From NCBI GenBank assembly GCA_004211905.1, contig SHBP01000002.1:62001-126000 (forward strand): a DNA stretch of 64,000 bases, in the 5' to 3' direction. The position numbers and the translations under genes were made by a program. The notes beneath the pieces were generated by a model. The model was not told the origin of the DNA and ran no database searches. It saw only the letters and a program-made list of their open reading frames with translations. Within the stretch, counting starts at the first letter, position 1; every line of letters begins with the position of its first letter. Positions 49,625 to 59,346 of the stretch are shown piece by piece. The stretch comes from SAR92 clade bacterium (GTDB lineage Bacteria > Pseudomonadota > Gammaproteobacteria > Pseudomonadales > Porticoccaceae).

Positions 49625-50857
49625 TTATCTGACCTTATCTTCAATTTCATCTACAGATTGACCGTCCTCAAGCTTACTTAGGACTCTGGCTGGTCCAGTA
49701 ATCACCTTATCGCCCACTTCTAGGCCAGATATTATCTCTTGCAACCTATCGTTGGAAATTCCCAATTCCACTTCACGCTTAGCTGATTTACCATCAATTA
49801 TCACAAAGACATGGCTAGTAACCTCTGTTGCACTGGTGACACTAATCGATACCGAACTGTTATCCTGATCAGTTTCTGTGTTTGATGCTTCTTGTTCAAT
49901 GTCTTCAAATACGACGGCCTCGATGGGAACAGCGATAGTATCGCCCTTTATTTCAGTAAATATCTCAGCACGGCAACTCATGCCTGGGCGAATGTCTATA
50001 TCTGATGCTGTGTCTAAAAGAATCTTTACGGTAAAACTCAGGCCCTGCCGATAGCTAGAGCGTTTGGCTGAAGTTGCAATACTCTGAACCTTACCTTTTA
50101 GAGCTTGATCAGGGTAGGCAACAGCAAAAACATCCGCATTTTGATCGATCTTAATATTAGCTATGTCAGCTTCGTCCACTAATACTTCAACGAGTATCGA
50201 TGCAGGATCGGCAACGGTAATCAGATTCGATCCAGCAATATTGGTTGTGCCACTAATAGCTGTCTCACCCAACTTGATATCTACGGAGGTAGCTATGCCG
50301 GTAATTGGAGAACGAAAAACCGTCTTCTCAAGGCGTTCAAGCGCCTTATCAAGTGAGGCTTGCGCCTGTGTTAAGGACTCTTGACGCGACCGCAGATCAA
50401 TTTTAGCTAATGCATATTGGTTATCAACCAGTTCAAAAGCATCCTGTCCGATCATTTCGCGCTGGTAAAGATTTTTATTTCGGCTCCATTTGGACGAAAT
50501 ATTCTTTAGCTCTTGTTTTTGCCTTTCGATGGCGATAGTTTGGAGGCGAACATAAGCTCGTTGCTGTTCCACATCTGCATTAAAGGTTCGAGGATCTAAC
50601 CTCATTAAAACCTGATCTTTTGTTACAGAGTTACCTTCCTCGACTAACATTTCACTGACCTGACCGATGACTTCAGACCTTAGTTCGATTTGCTCTTTGT
50701 AAATTAGGGTTCCTGACGCCAATATAGAACTTTTAATGTCCTCAATTTTTGCCTCTTCAATATTGACTGATACTGAAGCACTGTTCCCTGCCTGTTTAAA
50801 GTAGGCTAGCGCTATCAATGCTAAAATAACACCAGCTATGATGAGTTTTTTCTTCAT
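49625..50857 (-). CDS. MacA-like periplasmic adaptor (HlyD/MFP family)
   Basis: N-terminal TM, lipoyl-like halves, VFRSPITGIATSV; directly upstream of the ATPase. Confidence 0.92.
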   Translation of the reverse strand: MKKKLIIAGVILALIALAYFKQAGNSASVSVNIEEAKIEDIKSSILASGTLIYKEQIELRSEVIGQVSEMLVEEGNSVTKDQVLMRLDPRTFNADVEQQRAYVRLQTIAIERQKQELKNISSKWSRNKNLYQREMIGQDAFELVDNQYALAKIDLRSRQESLTQAQASLDKALERLEKTVFRSPITGIATSVDIKLGETAISGTTNIAGSNLITVADPASILVEVLVDEADIANIKIDQNADVFAVAYPDQALKGKVQSIATSAKRSSYRQGLSFTVKILLDTASDIDIRPGMSCRAEIFTEIKGDTIAVPIEAVVFEDIEQEASNTETDQDNSSVSISVTSATEVTSHVFVIIDGKSAKREVELGISNDRLQEIISGLEVGDKVITGPARVLSKLEDGQSVDEIEDKVR

Positions 50858-50944
50858 GGTAGTACTACTTCTCCCAAGTTTATTGTCGAGTGTCGCTCGA
50901 ATTTTAGACGCACTGAATCAGTGCTTTGGATTCAATCTTTAATT

Positions 50945-51694
50945 TTACAAGACTATGAAGAGCGACCAAACACCATATATAGCCACTGAGGGTGCTACAG
51001 CCACGTAAAAAGCGCGATTAGTATTAATGCCCAACCATGACTTTAGTCCAACAGAGCATAGGTAAATAGACCATAAAGAAAATACAGTAATACTGTTCCA
51101 TAAACCGAACCAATCACTTGATTTGTTGACCACAAAGCCGAATCCCGCTGGTGCGAGGTCCTCCATCCCAATCATACCCCCACTAGAGAATAGGATGACT
51201 AGAATGCCGAGCAAGGATGACGCGATAAGCGGTGTGCTGATCCACCAACTGAAGCCGTACCACCCAGTAAATGAAAGTTCATTAGGCTGAATAACTTTCG
51301 TCACCAAATTAAAATAAATCGCCATAACGGCATTAATAACAACAAGACCAATGACGGCACCAAGGGTTGTTGACCAAGTCATGCTGGTTTTACTCATGAA
51401 CTGCGCAGACGCCTCGATCTCCGCATCGCTCATATCGCCTTGACTAAGTATTTGATCGACCAGCCAATCGAAATCGACTACTGAAAAATAGTACAAAAAC
51501 ATACCCGCGGAACAAGCAGAAACTAAGATAAAGGGACACCAAGCCCAATGTTTTTTGCCTTTAACAGAGTCAAAGCCTTCCATGGGAGATACTGAAATGT
51601 CTACGCATGCTTGAAACGCATTAGATACCATTGTAAAACTCCTTTTTAAATTGAATTTATGTCGATCTGGTTTTTTAGGCTTTTTTGAAGCCAA
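50945..51694 (-). CDS. YIP1 family membrane protein
   Basis: Multi-TM protein, SPMEGFDSVKGKKHWAW N-terminus typical of YIP1-like proteins. Confidence 0.6.
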   Translation of the reverse strand: MASKKPKKPDRHKFNLKRSFTMVSNAFQACVDISVSPMEGFDSVKGKKHWAWCPFILVSACSAGMFLYYFSVVDFDWLVDQILSQGDMSDAEIEASAQFMSKTSMTWSTTLGAVIGLVVINAVMAIYFNLVTKVIQPNELSFTGWYGFSWWISTPLIASSLLGILVILFSSGGMIGMEDLAPAGFGFVVNKSSDWFGLWNSITVFSLWSIYLCSVGLKSWLGINTNRAFYVAVAPSVAIYGVWSLFIVL

Positions 51695-51871
51695 AGCCTC
51701 GACATAACTTGATCACAAGCTAAGGTTTCTTATGTGTAATGTCAACACAACACTGAACCTAGTTGTTGAACTTGCGAACAAATAGCGCTGTCACTTCGTC
51801 AAAAAAAGTCTCAGCATTTTAAATAGACCAATACACCTTTATTTTGGTTTAAATTCGACCAAGTAATACTA

Positions 51872-51917
51872 TGTTGCGGTCAAATGGAATCCAACTTGTA
51901 TATATCTGTTGCGGTCA
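51872..51917. promoter_or_regulatory. direct repeat TGTTGCGGTCA x2
   Basis: Identical 11-mers at 51872-51882 and 51907-51917, 35 bp apart, in the divergent region before the sugar permease. Confidence 0.35.
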
Positions 51918-51986
51918 CGATTGCGTCAGCATATCCTCGATCACCTACAAAAATTACAAAGCAATGCACACTTGAGGGAGTTAAAG

Positions 51987-53213
51987 ATGTCGAGCTCAAA
52001 TACAGATAGTTCTGCAGGAATAACAACTGGTGGTCAACCAAAAGAAACACAAACTTTTGCATTTTTAGCAATGACTTGTTTGTTTTTTTTCTGGGGCTTT
52101 ATCACGGTCCTTAACGATATTCTGATTCCTTTTTTAAAAGAGTCGTTTGATCTTAATTATACCCAAGCGATGTTGGTACAATTTTGCTTCTTCGGTGCTT
52201 ATTTTATTGTATCTCCATTTGCGGGAAGACTCATCGATAAGGTCGGATTTCAAATGGGAATCGTGATCGGGTTGCTAACAACTGCAGCGGGTTGTTTACT
52301 GTTCTATCCGTCCGCAGATCTTCACGTGTATTCATTGTTTCTTTTCGCTTTTTTTGTGTTAGCTAGTGGGATAACGATTCTGCAGGTGGCTGCTAATCCT
52401 TATGTTGCCGCCTTAGGTCCAGAGAAGACGGCAGCGAGCCGGCTGAATTTGGCCCAGGCTGCAAATTCGCTAGGCACTACCGTTGGTCCTTTCGTAGGGG
52501 CAATGTTGATTTTAGGTGTTGTGGCTGCTGATGCATCAGCAGTGCAGATGCCTTACTTGATGATTGCTGCTGTTCTTGTTGTGGCAGCGTTTCTCTTTAG
52601 AGGGATTAAATTACCCAAGTTAGCTCACGTGGAAACAAGCGAAGATGTTGCAGGCGATAGTGTCTGGAATCATCGTTCCCTTGTACTTGGTGCGCTCGCT
52701 ATCTTTATGTATGTTGGTGGTGAAGTATCCATCGGGAGTTTTTTGGTTAACTACTTCGCAGAGAGCTCTATAGCGGGAATGGAGATAGCTGAGGCGGGAG
52801 AGATGGTTGGTTACTACTGGGGAGCAGCTATGATCGGCCGTCTAGTTGGTGCCTTGTTAATGAACTATATTGCATCGACTAAGTATCTTGCCGCAAATGC
52901 GGTCATAGCCATTTTGATGATTGTTGTCAGTATGAACACCACTGGTGATGTAGCTATGTGGTCTATCCTGGCAGTTGGCTTCTTTAATTCGATTATGTTT
53001 CCAACTATTTTTACCCTCGCAGTTAAGGGTTTAGGGGCGATGACAAGTAAGGGCTCCGGGCTGGTTTGTCAGGGCATTGTTGGGGGTGCATTGATTCCCG
53101 TTGTTCAAGGCGTTACGGCTGACAGTATTGGCATTCAATTAAGCTTCATCGTCCCAATGCTCTGCTACGTTTACATCGGTTGGTATGCTTTGAAGGGTGC
53201 AGATCAGTCTTAA
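51987..53213 (+). CDS. FHS-family sugar MFS transporter (FucP/GluP-like)
   Basis: FFFWGFITVLNDILIPFLK, ILQVAANPYVAALGPEKTAASRLNLAQAANSLGTTVGP; SD GAGGGAG; ORF track starts at 51909. Confidence 0.93.
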   Translation: MSSSNTDSSAGITTGGQPKETQTFAFLAMTCLFFFWGFITVLNDILIPFLKESFDLNYTQAMLVQFCFFGAYFIVSPFAGRLIDKVGFQMGIVIGLLTTAAGCLLFYPSADLHVYSLFLFAFFVLASGITILQVAANPYVAALGPEKTAASRLNLAQAANSLGTTVGPFVGAMLILGVVAADASAVQMPYLMIAAVLVVAAFLFRGIKLPKLAHVETSEDVAGDSVWNHRSLVLGALAIFMYVGGEVSIGSFLVNYFAESSIAGMEIAEAGEMVGYYWGAAMIGRLVGALLMNYIASTKYLAANAVIAILMIVVSMNTTGDVAMWSILAVGFFNSIMFPTIFTLAVKGLGAMTSKGSGLVCQGIVGGALIPVVQGVTADSIGIQLSFIVPMLCYVYIGWYALKGADQS

Positions 53214-53234
53214 GAAAAGACTAACAGTGAGATA

Positions 53235-53275
53235 CAAAAAATGGCAGCCCCGGGTCTTCGAGGTTGCCATTTTTT
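53235..53275 (+). terminator. Rho-independent terminator after the sugar permease
   Basis: AAAAAATGGCAGCC...GGTTGCCATTTTTT hairpin with T-tract. Confidence 0.8.
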
Positions 53276-53435
53276 AAGAGTGAAAACTCAGGACATATTC
53301 CGTCAAATGCCACCAATATCAGCGCTTTTTTTAAATATTAGGTTGCCTTTCCTAAGATAAATGCTAGTACAAATCCATTACAGATTTCTTTCAGTATATT
53401 TCACTAAATAACGATAATTATGATGGCGGCATTTT

Positions 53436-55001
53436 ATGAAGAAAATCGTGTTTTGGGTCTGTGTTCTTGCGCTTAACGCCTGTGGAGGCGGTGGAGGAGA
53501 AAAGCCAGATGCAGAGCCAGTAGCTCCGCCTGGCTACACCGTGTCTATTACATCCGAGGAAGGTGGGTCGGTCGATACATCAGGAGGTGAATATCAAAAC
53601 GGCACTCTCTTAGAGGTGGCAGCAACCCCTGATGATGGCTTTATGTTTACTCAGTGGTCTGATGGTAGTCGGGAAAACCCGAGAGCGTTAACTGTGAATG
53701 CAGATGTTTCACTCAGAGCCAGATTTTTATCTGCAATAGACTTGAATCTAAGAGTCCATGTCATGCAGGACGACCCGTGGATTCATGGATCTGGTAACGC
53801 GATGCCACCATGGGTTTCTGGGGACGATATCTCTGAGACCCTAATGCCTGAGGTTAACGATATCTGGCAGCTGGCTGGCATTAGATGGTCGATAGAAAAT
53901 ATTATTCAAGAGCCGATAAATACTTATGACGGTTATCAGGATGATATTCAGTACATCGTTGACTCTCAAAGAGATGAGGAGGGTAGATCTGACCCTGAGA
54001 GATTACCCCGCCTATACAACTTAATGCAGTCTGATAACCTAAGCTCAGATGAAGAGCTCGACCATAACTTGTTCCATATTTATATCTTCCCGTTTATTGG
54101 TAATACTTCCCAGGGTAACGCGATGAGTTCATTTGGATGGCACTCGGTCGTTGGATCTTGGTCTAATAAGCATAACGACGGAGGTATCCCAGAAAAAACC
54201 CTCCTGATCGAAGCTCAGCAAAATTTCGTTCGAGGGTCGCTCGCCCGCACTATCGCTCATGAGCTTGGCCATGTTTTAAATCTCCGCCATGATTGTGAGC
54301 AATGCTTAATGTACGCTCAAGGTTACGATATCACCGATATTCAGATTCAAACTGCTCGAGAAGAAGGTGCAAGGAGAAGTTATCAAGAATCTGTAAGCAT
54401 TGAGATTCTGTCACTCGGTGATAGTTACACTATTGGTGAAAGCGTCTGTGACACCTGCAGTTTTCCTGAACAATTAAAAAGTAGCCTCGCAGCAGAGCAC
54501 ACAGAGCAGGATGAGATCACATTAGATGTGATAGCTAGAACGGGTTGGACCACCACTAACTTAAAGAATGCAATTGTTTCTGAGGACCTCTCAAATGACT
54601 ATGATCTAGTGACTCTCTTAATTGGAGTCAATAATCAGTTTCAAGGTAAACTCTTTAGCGTTTACGAAACAGAGTTCATTGAGCTAGTGACGTCTGCGAT
54701 CTCCTTTGTTGGGGGCGATAAGAGTAAATTGATAATTGTTTCCATTCCTGATTACGCTTATACGCCTTTTGGTCAAAATAGAAACCCCCAAAATATAAGT
54801 GCTGAGATAGATGCATATAATAGTTTTGCAGAGAATTATGCTGTAGATAATGAACTTTCATATGCCTATATTACTGACATAACAAGAGAGGGATTAGAGG
54901 ATCCAAGTTTAGTCGCATCTGACGGATTACATCCTTCAGAGCTTGCCTATAGCCGTTTTGTAGAGCGTTTAACGCCCATTGCGCTAGAAAAAATCAAATA
55001 A
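53436..55001 (+). CDS. lipoprotein: InlB-like repeat, metzincin-type metallopeptidase, C-terminal SGNH hydrolase
   Basis: Lipobox ALNACGGGGG; GGSVDTSGGEYQNGTLLEVAATPDDGFMFTQWSDG; HELGHVLNLRH plus CLMY Met-turn; SLGDSYTIGE...LIGVNNQ...SDGLHPSE. Confidence 0.8.
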   Translation: MKKIVFWVCVLALNACGGGGGEKPDAEPVAPPGYTVSITSEEGGSVDTSGGEYQNGTLLEVAATPDDGFMFTQWSDGSRENPRALTVNADVSLRARFLSAIDLNLRVHVMQDDPWIHGSGNAMPPWVSGDDISETLMPEVNDIWQLAGIRWSIENIIQEPINTYDGYQDDIQYIVDSQRDEEGRSDPERLPRLYNLMQSDNLSSDEELDHNLFHIYIFPFIGNTSQGNAMSSFGWHSVVGSWSNKHNDGGIPEKTLLIEAQQNFVRGSLARTIAHELGHVLNLRHDCEQCLMYAQGYDITDIQIQTAREEGARRSYQESVSIEILSLGDSYTIGESVCDTCSFPEQLKSSLAAEHTEQDEITLDVIARTGWTTTNLKNAIVSEDLSNDYDLVTLLIGVNNQFQGKLFSVYETEFIELVTSAISFVGGDKSKLIIVSIPDYAYTPFGQNRNPQNISAEIDAYNSFAENYAVDNELSYAYITDITREGLEDPSLVASDGLHPSELAYSRFVERLTPIALEKIK

Positions 55002-55037
55002 TTAAATTTTTAAACAAAGAAATTTAATTATTTGATT
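54992..55037. repeat. 18-bp perfect AT-rich inverted repeat spanning the stop codon
   Basis: AATCAAATAATTAAATTT ... AAATTTAATTATTTGATT, 10-nt loop TTAAACAAAG. Confidence 0.85.
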
Positions 55038-55171
55038 GTACCAGTGGACTTTTACTGAGGAAACAAACGAAATTACACGTGAAATTCACTCATTTATGAG
55101 TTAAAGTCAGAGACTGAGTTCTCTAATATCAGAGATGGAAGAGAAAAACTTTATCGGAAGGGGTTCGAATT

Positions 55172-58100
55172 ATGTCCAATTTAAGAAACTGTGACTTCAT
55201 CAAGGCAGCTTCGCTGTTATTGGCTTTAATGTTTTCGGCTGGTTACGCGGCCGCGCAAGTCCAAACTGTGACTGGAAGTCTTTCGGTTGGTGAGATTTCT
55301 GCTGGCCAATCCACCGATTTAACGGTTGCTTACACCGCAACTGATGCAGATGGTGCAGATGCAGCAACCACTGGTCTAGGGCTCCGGTTACACTATGATA
55401 GTTCTGTCGTATCAGTGGGTGATATTGCAGATCTTTTGGATGAAGGTGCGTCAGGTAATCAAATTAAAGACGATACAGCTAACGATGATAATGACTCTTC
55501 CACTGATAAATATCTTCTTACAACTTGGTTTGATTTCGGAGGCGACTGGCCTGACGGCGAAACTCTGCCGGTTACTCTCTATACAGTTCCATTGACTGCG
55601 ATAAGCGGTTTCAATGGCAGTACGCTTAATTTCACATATTCTTCGAAAGCTGCGGGTTTTGATTTTTCCGGCGAATCTGTAAGTATCAATAAAATTCCAG
55701 GCACGGTGTCTACGCTCTCGAGCTTGACAGCGTCCTACACTTTAAATGGTACGGATACGGACATTACTCTATCCCCCGCATTTGATTCAGCAACGACAGA
55801 TTACTCTGCAACCGTTGCTTACCCAGTAACTTCAGCTTCTGTTATTCCAGTATTGACTGATAGCTACGCAACGATTAATAGTTACACCGCAAACGGTACA
55901 GCAGTGACTGACAACACGTTCGACCTCTCCGTCGGCAGTAATTCGGCAGATATTGTGGTGCTTGCTGAAGATGGAACTGGGACTACAACTTATTCTGTTA
56001 GTCTTTCACGAGCACTAGCAATGGCAATCTCGGTCGCTACGCCTGCCGTTATTACCACTGCAAACCAGGCCGCCTATGATGTTTCTGGAACCTGTAATTC
56101 AACAGGTGTTTCTGTTGTCGTCACTTTAACAGCAGGATCAGCGACTGCAACTGCTGAAGTAGCAGATTGCACTGACAGTGCTTGGACGACCTCTGTCGAT
56201 GCCAGTGCTCTTGCTGATGGAACTATTGCGATCTCGGCTGTGGGTTCAACCTCGTTAGAGACGAGCACAGTAACTGCGTCTGTGAACAAAGACACCACAG
56301 GTCCTTCTGTTAGTGTCCCCGCTGATATTAGTGTGGCAGCTACAGATGCCAATGGAACATCCGCAACCGATGCAGCAATCTCTGCGTTTTTACTGGGTGC
56401 TACTGCAAGCGATGCGACTGATGATAATGTTTCGGTAACTAACGATGCTCCAGATATCTTCCTGATTGGTTCTACAACAGTGACATTCACCGCGGCTGAC
56501 TCTCTGGGCAATGTCGGTAGCAACACCGCTATCGTAACGGTCTCAGATCAGACCGCCCCGGTTATTAATGCTCCGGCGACTCAGGTCATCTTAGGTACCG
56601 AAGCTGGTCTTGCTGCAACAGAAACGGCAATTGTTGACTTTTTTGCTTCAGTTACAGCAACAGATAACGTCGATGGTGCGTTGACTTCTGTCGATAATGA
56701 TGGCCCTGACTTTTACCCATTTGGTGAGACCACAGTTACGTTCACGGTAAGTGATCAGGCGGGTAACCAAGGAACTGCACAAACAGTTGTTAATATTAGC
56801 CTTGACCCAACTCCACCAGAACTTACAGTGCCTGAATCAATCAGCATAAATGTTGATATGCCTGACAGTGTCTTAGCTTCTAGCTATCCAGCTATTGCGG
56901 AGTTTATTGCCGCGGCTGTAGCGACGGACAACAAAGACGATGATTCGACATTGATCATTACTAATGATGGCCCTGACGAATACGCGGTTGGAGAGACGGT
57001 AGTTACCTTCTCAGTTTCTGATGCTGCGGGTAATACAACGACTGAGTCGGCGAGTATTACATTAGTTGTTTTAGATACTGATGGCGATGGTCTGCCTGAT
57101 TTCTACGAAACGGCTAACGGCTTAGATCCGAATGATGCGTCTGACGCCTCTGCTGATGCGGATGGTGATGGCATCAGTAACCTTGATGAGTATCTCGATG
57201 GCACAGACCCAAATCAGGATGAGTTACCGCCTGTGCTAACTATCCCAGCGGATATCAGCATGGCTGCCAAGGGTAGAATGACAGACGTTAGCTTAGGTGA
57301 AGCCACAGCCACTGATCAAAAAGACGGGGCGTTAACGCCAACCGCTAGTCAGACTGGACCATTCGAATCTGGCTCATATCAGATTACTTGGACAGTGTCT
57401 GATGCTGCTGGCAACGTCTCTACTGCGGTACAGCAATTAGAAATCATGCCTTTGGCTAACCTCACACCTTCTTCTGTTACTGTTGAAGGTGCGAGTGTTG
57501 AGGTGAGCGTGCAGTTAAGCGGTTCTGCGGCTGCGTACCCAGTAACAGTTCCGTTAACTATTAGCGGTTCAGCGACAGCTGAAGACTTCTCTATTGCCGA
57601 GTCGATCGTGATTAGCGAAGGGACCATGGGAATGGTAACCATGACAGTGGCGGCAGATAGCGAAGCTGAAACTGCTGAAGATGTCGTCATTACTCTGGGG
57701 GATATTACCAACGCAGTGGCCGGTTCCGCATCTGAACGAACTGTAACGATTACCGAAGATAATGTTGCTCCGGAGCTTACGCTGACAGTAACTCAAGGTA
57801 ACAACATCGGTCGAATTGTTGCTGCTGACGGTGGTACGGTGACAGTTACGGCAACCTATAGCGATCTAAATTCAGCTGATACTCATACTCTGGCTTGGGC
57901 TGCGGCCGTTAGTGATTTGCCAAGTGTAGTAATCGATGGCGCGGTTGCCACGTTCGATCCAAGTACATTGGGTGACACTATGATTAGCACCGACGCTTCT
58001 GTTACAGACAGTGGTGCTGTGTCTCTAACTACTGATGCTTCAGCTAGTATAAAAGTTCTAGCAGCGGCGCCAGTTCTAGGTGATGCCGATAGCGATGGAG

Positions 58101-59098
58101 ACGGAGTTTCGGATGCCGATGAAGGTTATGGTGATAGCGATAATGACGGTATCCCTGATTATCAGGACGATATAACAGAGTCTTACCTAGCGCCAATTGG
58201 TGATAGCGGTCAGGTTGTAGAGACTTCATTCGGAACAACTATCGCATTAGGTGATTTAGCACTGAGTGCTGGCGATAACGAAATAGGTGTTGACGAAGAA
58301 GATGTTGGCACAGCTGACGCCGACTATAGCTATTTGGGCGGTCTAGCTGACTTTGAGGTCTCAGGCGGTCAGGCGGGTGCGTCTTATAATGTTGTTATAC
58401 CATTAAGTGTAGCTGTCCCAGCTAATGCATCTGTGAGAAAGTTCATTGACGCCAACGTAGGCTGGCAAGACTTCGTTCTTGACGCCAACAACGCTGTGAG
58501 TTCTGCAACCTCGGCTAGTGGAAGTTGTCCTCAACCAGGTAATGGGGATTACATTGATGGTTTGACAGTAGGCGCAAATTGCCTGCAGTTACTTATCGAA
58601 GACGGTGGTGCTAATGACGCTGATGGTATAGCAGATGGCACAGTCACTGACCCAAGTGGTATTGCCACTCTGTACTTTGGTCCTCCAAGTACCGACAGTA
58701 CTATTAGTATTGATGTTACTGAGCTAAAAGCAGGCGGTTCCGAAACAGGCCAGATTACTGTGACGGCTGTTGATTCAGACGGCCGTTTGCTGGAAGGCAT
58801 GAGTGTCACAGGAACTGCTAGTCTGTCCGATGCAACAGTTGGTAGCTTCACTGAAAGTGGCGAAGGTGTCTATACAGCTACATTGACACCTGGAAGTACT
58901 GGTGGTGAGTTAACAGTGACCGCTACTATTAGTGATGGAACTGACTCTGCATCGATTACATCAACAGCTATCACGGTGAAGAAGAAGTCCGGTGGTGGTT
59001 GTACTGTAGGTGATGGACAGTCAACAGATTCTTCATTGATATTATTGCTTCTAGCGAGCCTGATGCTCTTTGCACGACGTCGGTTTACTAAAGCGTAA
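55172..59098 (+). CDS. large anchored surface protein (cohesin-like, cadherin-like beta-sandwich, HYR repeats, TSP3 repeats, Calx-beta-like, choice-of-anchor-like, JDVT/GlyGly-CTERM-like tail)
   Basis: Signal peptide; repeated VTNDGPD...GETTVTFTVSDQAGN; DTDGDGLPDFYE; C-terminal SGGGCTVGDGQSTDSSLILLLLASLMLFARRR. Confidence 0.85.
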   Translation: MSNLRNCDFIKAASLLLALMFSAGYAAAQVQTVTGSLSVGEISAGQSTDLTVAYTATDADGADAATTGLGLRLHYDSSVVSVGDIADLLDEGASGNQIKDDTANDDNDSSTDKYLLTTWFDFGGDWPDGETLPVTLYTVPLTAISGFNGSTLNFTYSSKAAGFDFSGESVSINKIPGTVSTLSSLTASYTLNGTDTDITLSPAFDSATTDYSATVAYPVTSASVIPVLTDSYATINSYTANGTAVTDNTFDLSVGSNSADIVVLAEDGTGTTTYSVSLSRALAMAISVATPAVITTANQAAYDVSGTCNSTGVSVVVTLTAGSATATAEVADCTDSAWTTSVDASALADGTIAISAVGSTSLETSTVTASVNKDTTGPSVSVPADISVAATDANGTSATDAAISAFLLGATASDATDDNVSVTNDAPDIFLIGSTTVTFTAADSLGNVGSNTAIVTVSDQTAPVINAPATQVILGTEAGLAATETAIVDFFASVTATDNVDGALTSVDNDGPDFYPFGETTVTFTVSDQAGNQGTAQTVVNISLDPTPPELTVPESISINVDMPDSVLASSYPAIAEFIAAAVATDNKDDDSTLIITNDGPDEYAVGETVVTFSVSDAAGNTTTESASITLVVLDTDGDGLPDFYETANGLDPNDASDASADADGDGISNLDEYLDGTDPNQDELPPVLTIPADISMAAKGRMTDVSLGEATATDQKDGALTPTASQTGPFESGSYQITWTVSDAAGNVSTAVQQLEIMPLANLTPSSVTVEGASVEVSVQLSGSAAAYPVTVPLTISGSATAEDFSIAESIVISEGTMGMVTMTVAADSEAETAEDVVITLGDITNAVAGSASERTVTITEDNVAPELTLTVTQGNNIGRIVAADGGTVTVTATYSDLNSADTHTLAWAAAVSDLPSVVIDGAVATFDPSTLGDTMISTDASVTDSGAVSLTTDASASIKVLAAAPVLGDADSDGDGVSDADEGYGDSDNDGIPDYQDDITESYLAPIGDSGQVVETSFGTTIALGDLALSAGDNEIGVDEEDVGTADADYSYLGGLADFEVSGGQAGASYNVVIPLSVAVPANASVRKFIDANVGWQDFVLDANNAVSSATSASGSCPQPGNGDYIDGLTVGANCLQLLIEDGGANDADGIADGTVTDPSGIATLYFGPPSTDSTISIDVTELKAGGSETGQITVTAVDSDGRLLEGMSVTGTASLSDATVGSFTESGEGVYTATLTPGSTGGELTVTATISDGTDSASITSTAITVKKKSGGGCTVGDGQSTDSSLILLLLASLMLFARRRFTKA

Positions 59099-59122
59099 AC
59101 AATGTCTTAAAAGTAGTAAATA

Positions 59123-59156
59123 AAAAGGCCAATCAGTTATCTGATTGGCCTTTTTT
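59123..59156 (+). terminator. Rho-independent terminator
   Basis: AAAAAGGCCAATCAG-TTAT-CTGATTGGCCTTTTTT. Confidence 0.88.
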
Positions 59157-59256
59157 CTAAGAGATGAGTCAAGAGCAGTTGGGTGTTTGGGTCGCACTAT
59201 TTTGTATAGGATCTAGAATTAACCGAGAAATATTATTGAACCTAAAAGGAGCGTCA

Positions 59257-59328
59257 GTGATTCATACGCTTTTGCTGTGGGCCTTTGTAGCTCTAGCAAC
59301 CTCACTGATGGTTCTGAACTTCGTTTAG
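59257..59328 (+). CDS. putative 23-aa hydrophobic microprotein
   Basis: AAGGAG SD at 59246-59251, 5-nt spacer, GTG start; VIHTLLLWAFVALATSLMVLNFV*. Confidence 0.3.
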   Translation: MIHTLLLWAFVALATSLMVLNFV

Positions 59329-59346
59329 CGTTTAGTCTTCATCATT

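Noticed and set aside
55140-55175. GGTTCGAAT resembling a tRNA T-arm
   Set aside because: No acceptor, D or anticodon arms around it; it is the leader of the surface-protein gene.
56074-56526. 150-aa minus-strand ORF in the large surface protein
   Set aside because: Low-complexity antisense of a Thr/Ala/Val-rich repeat protein.
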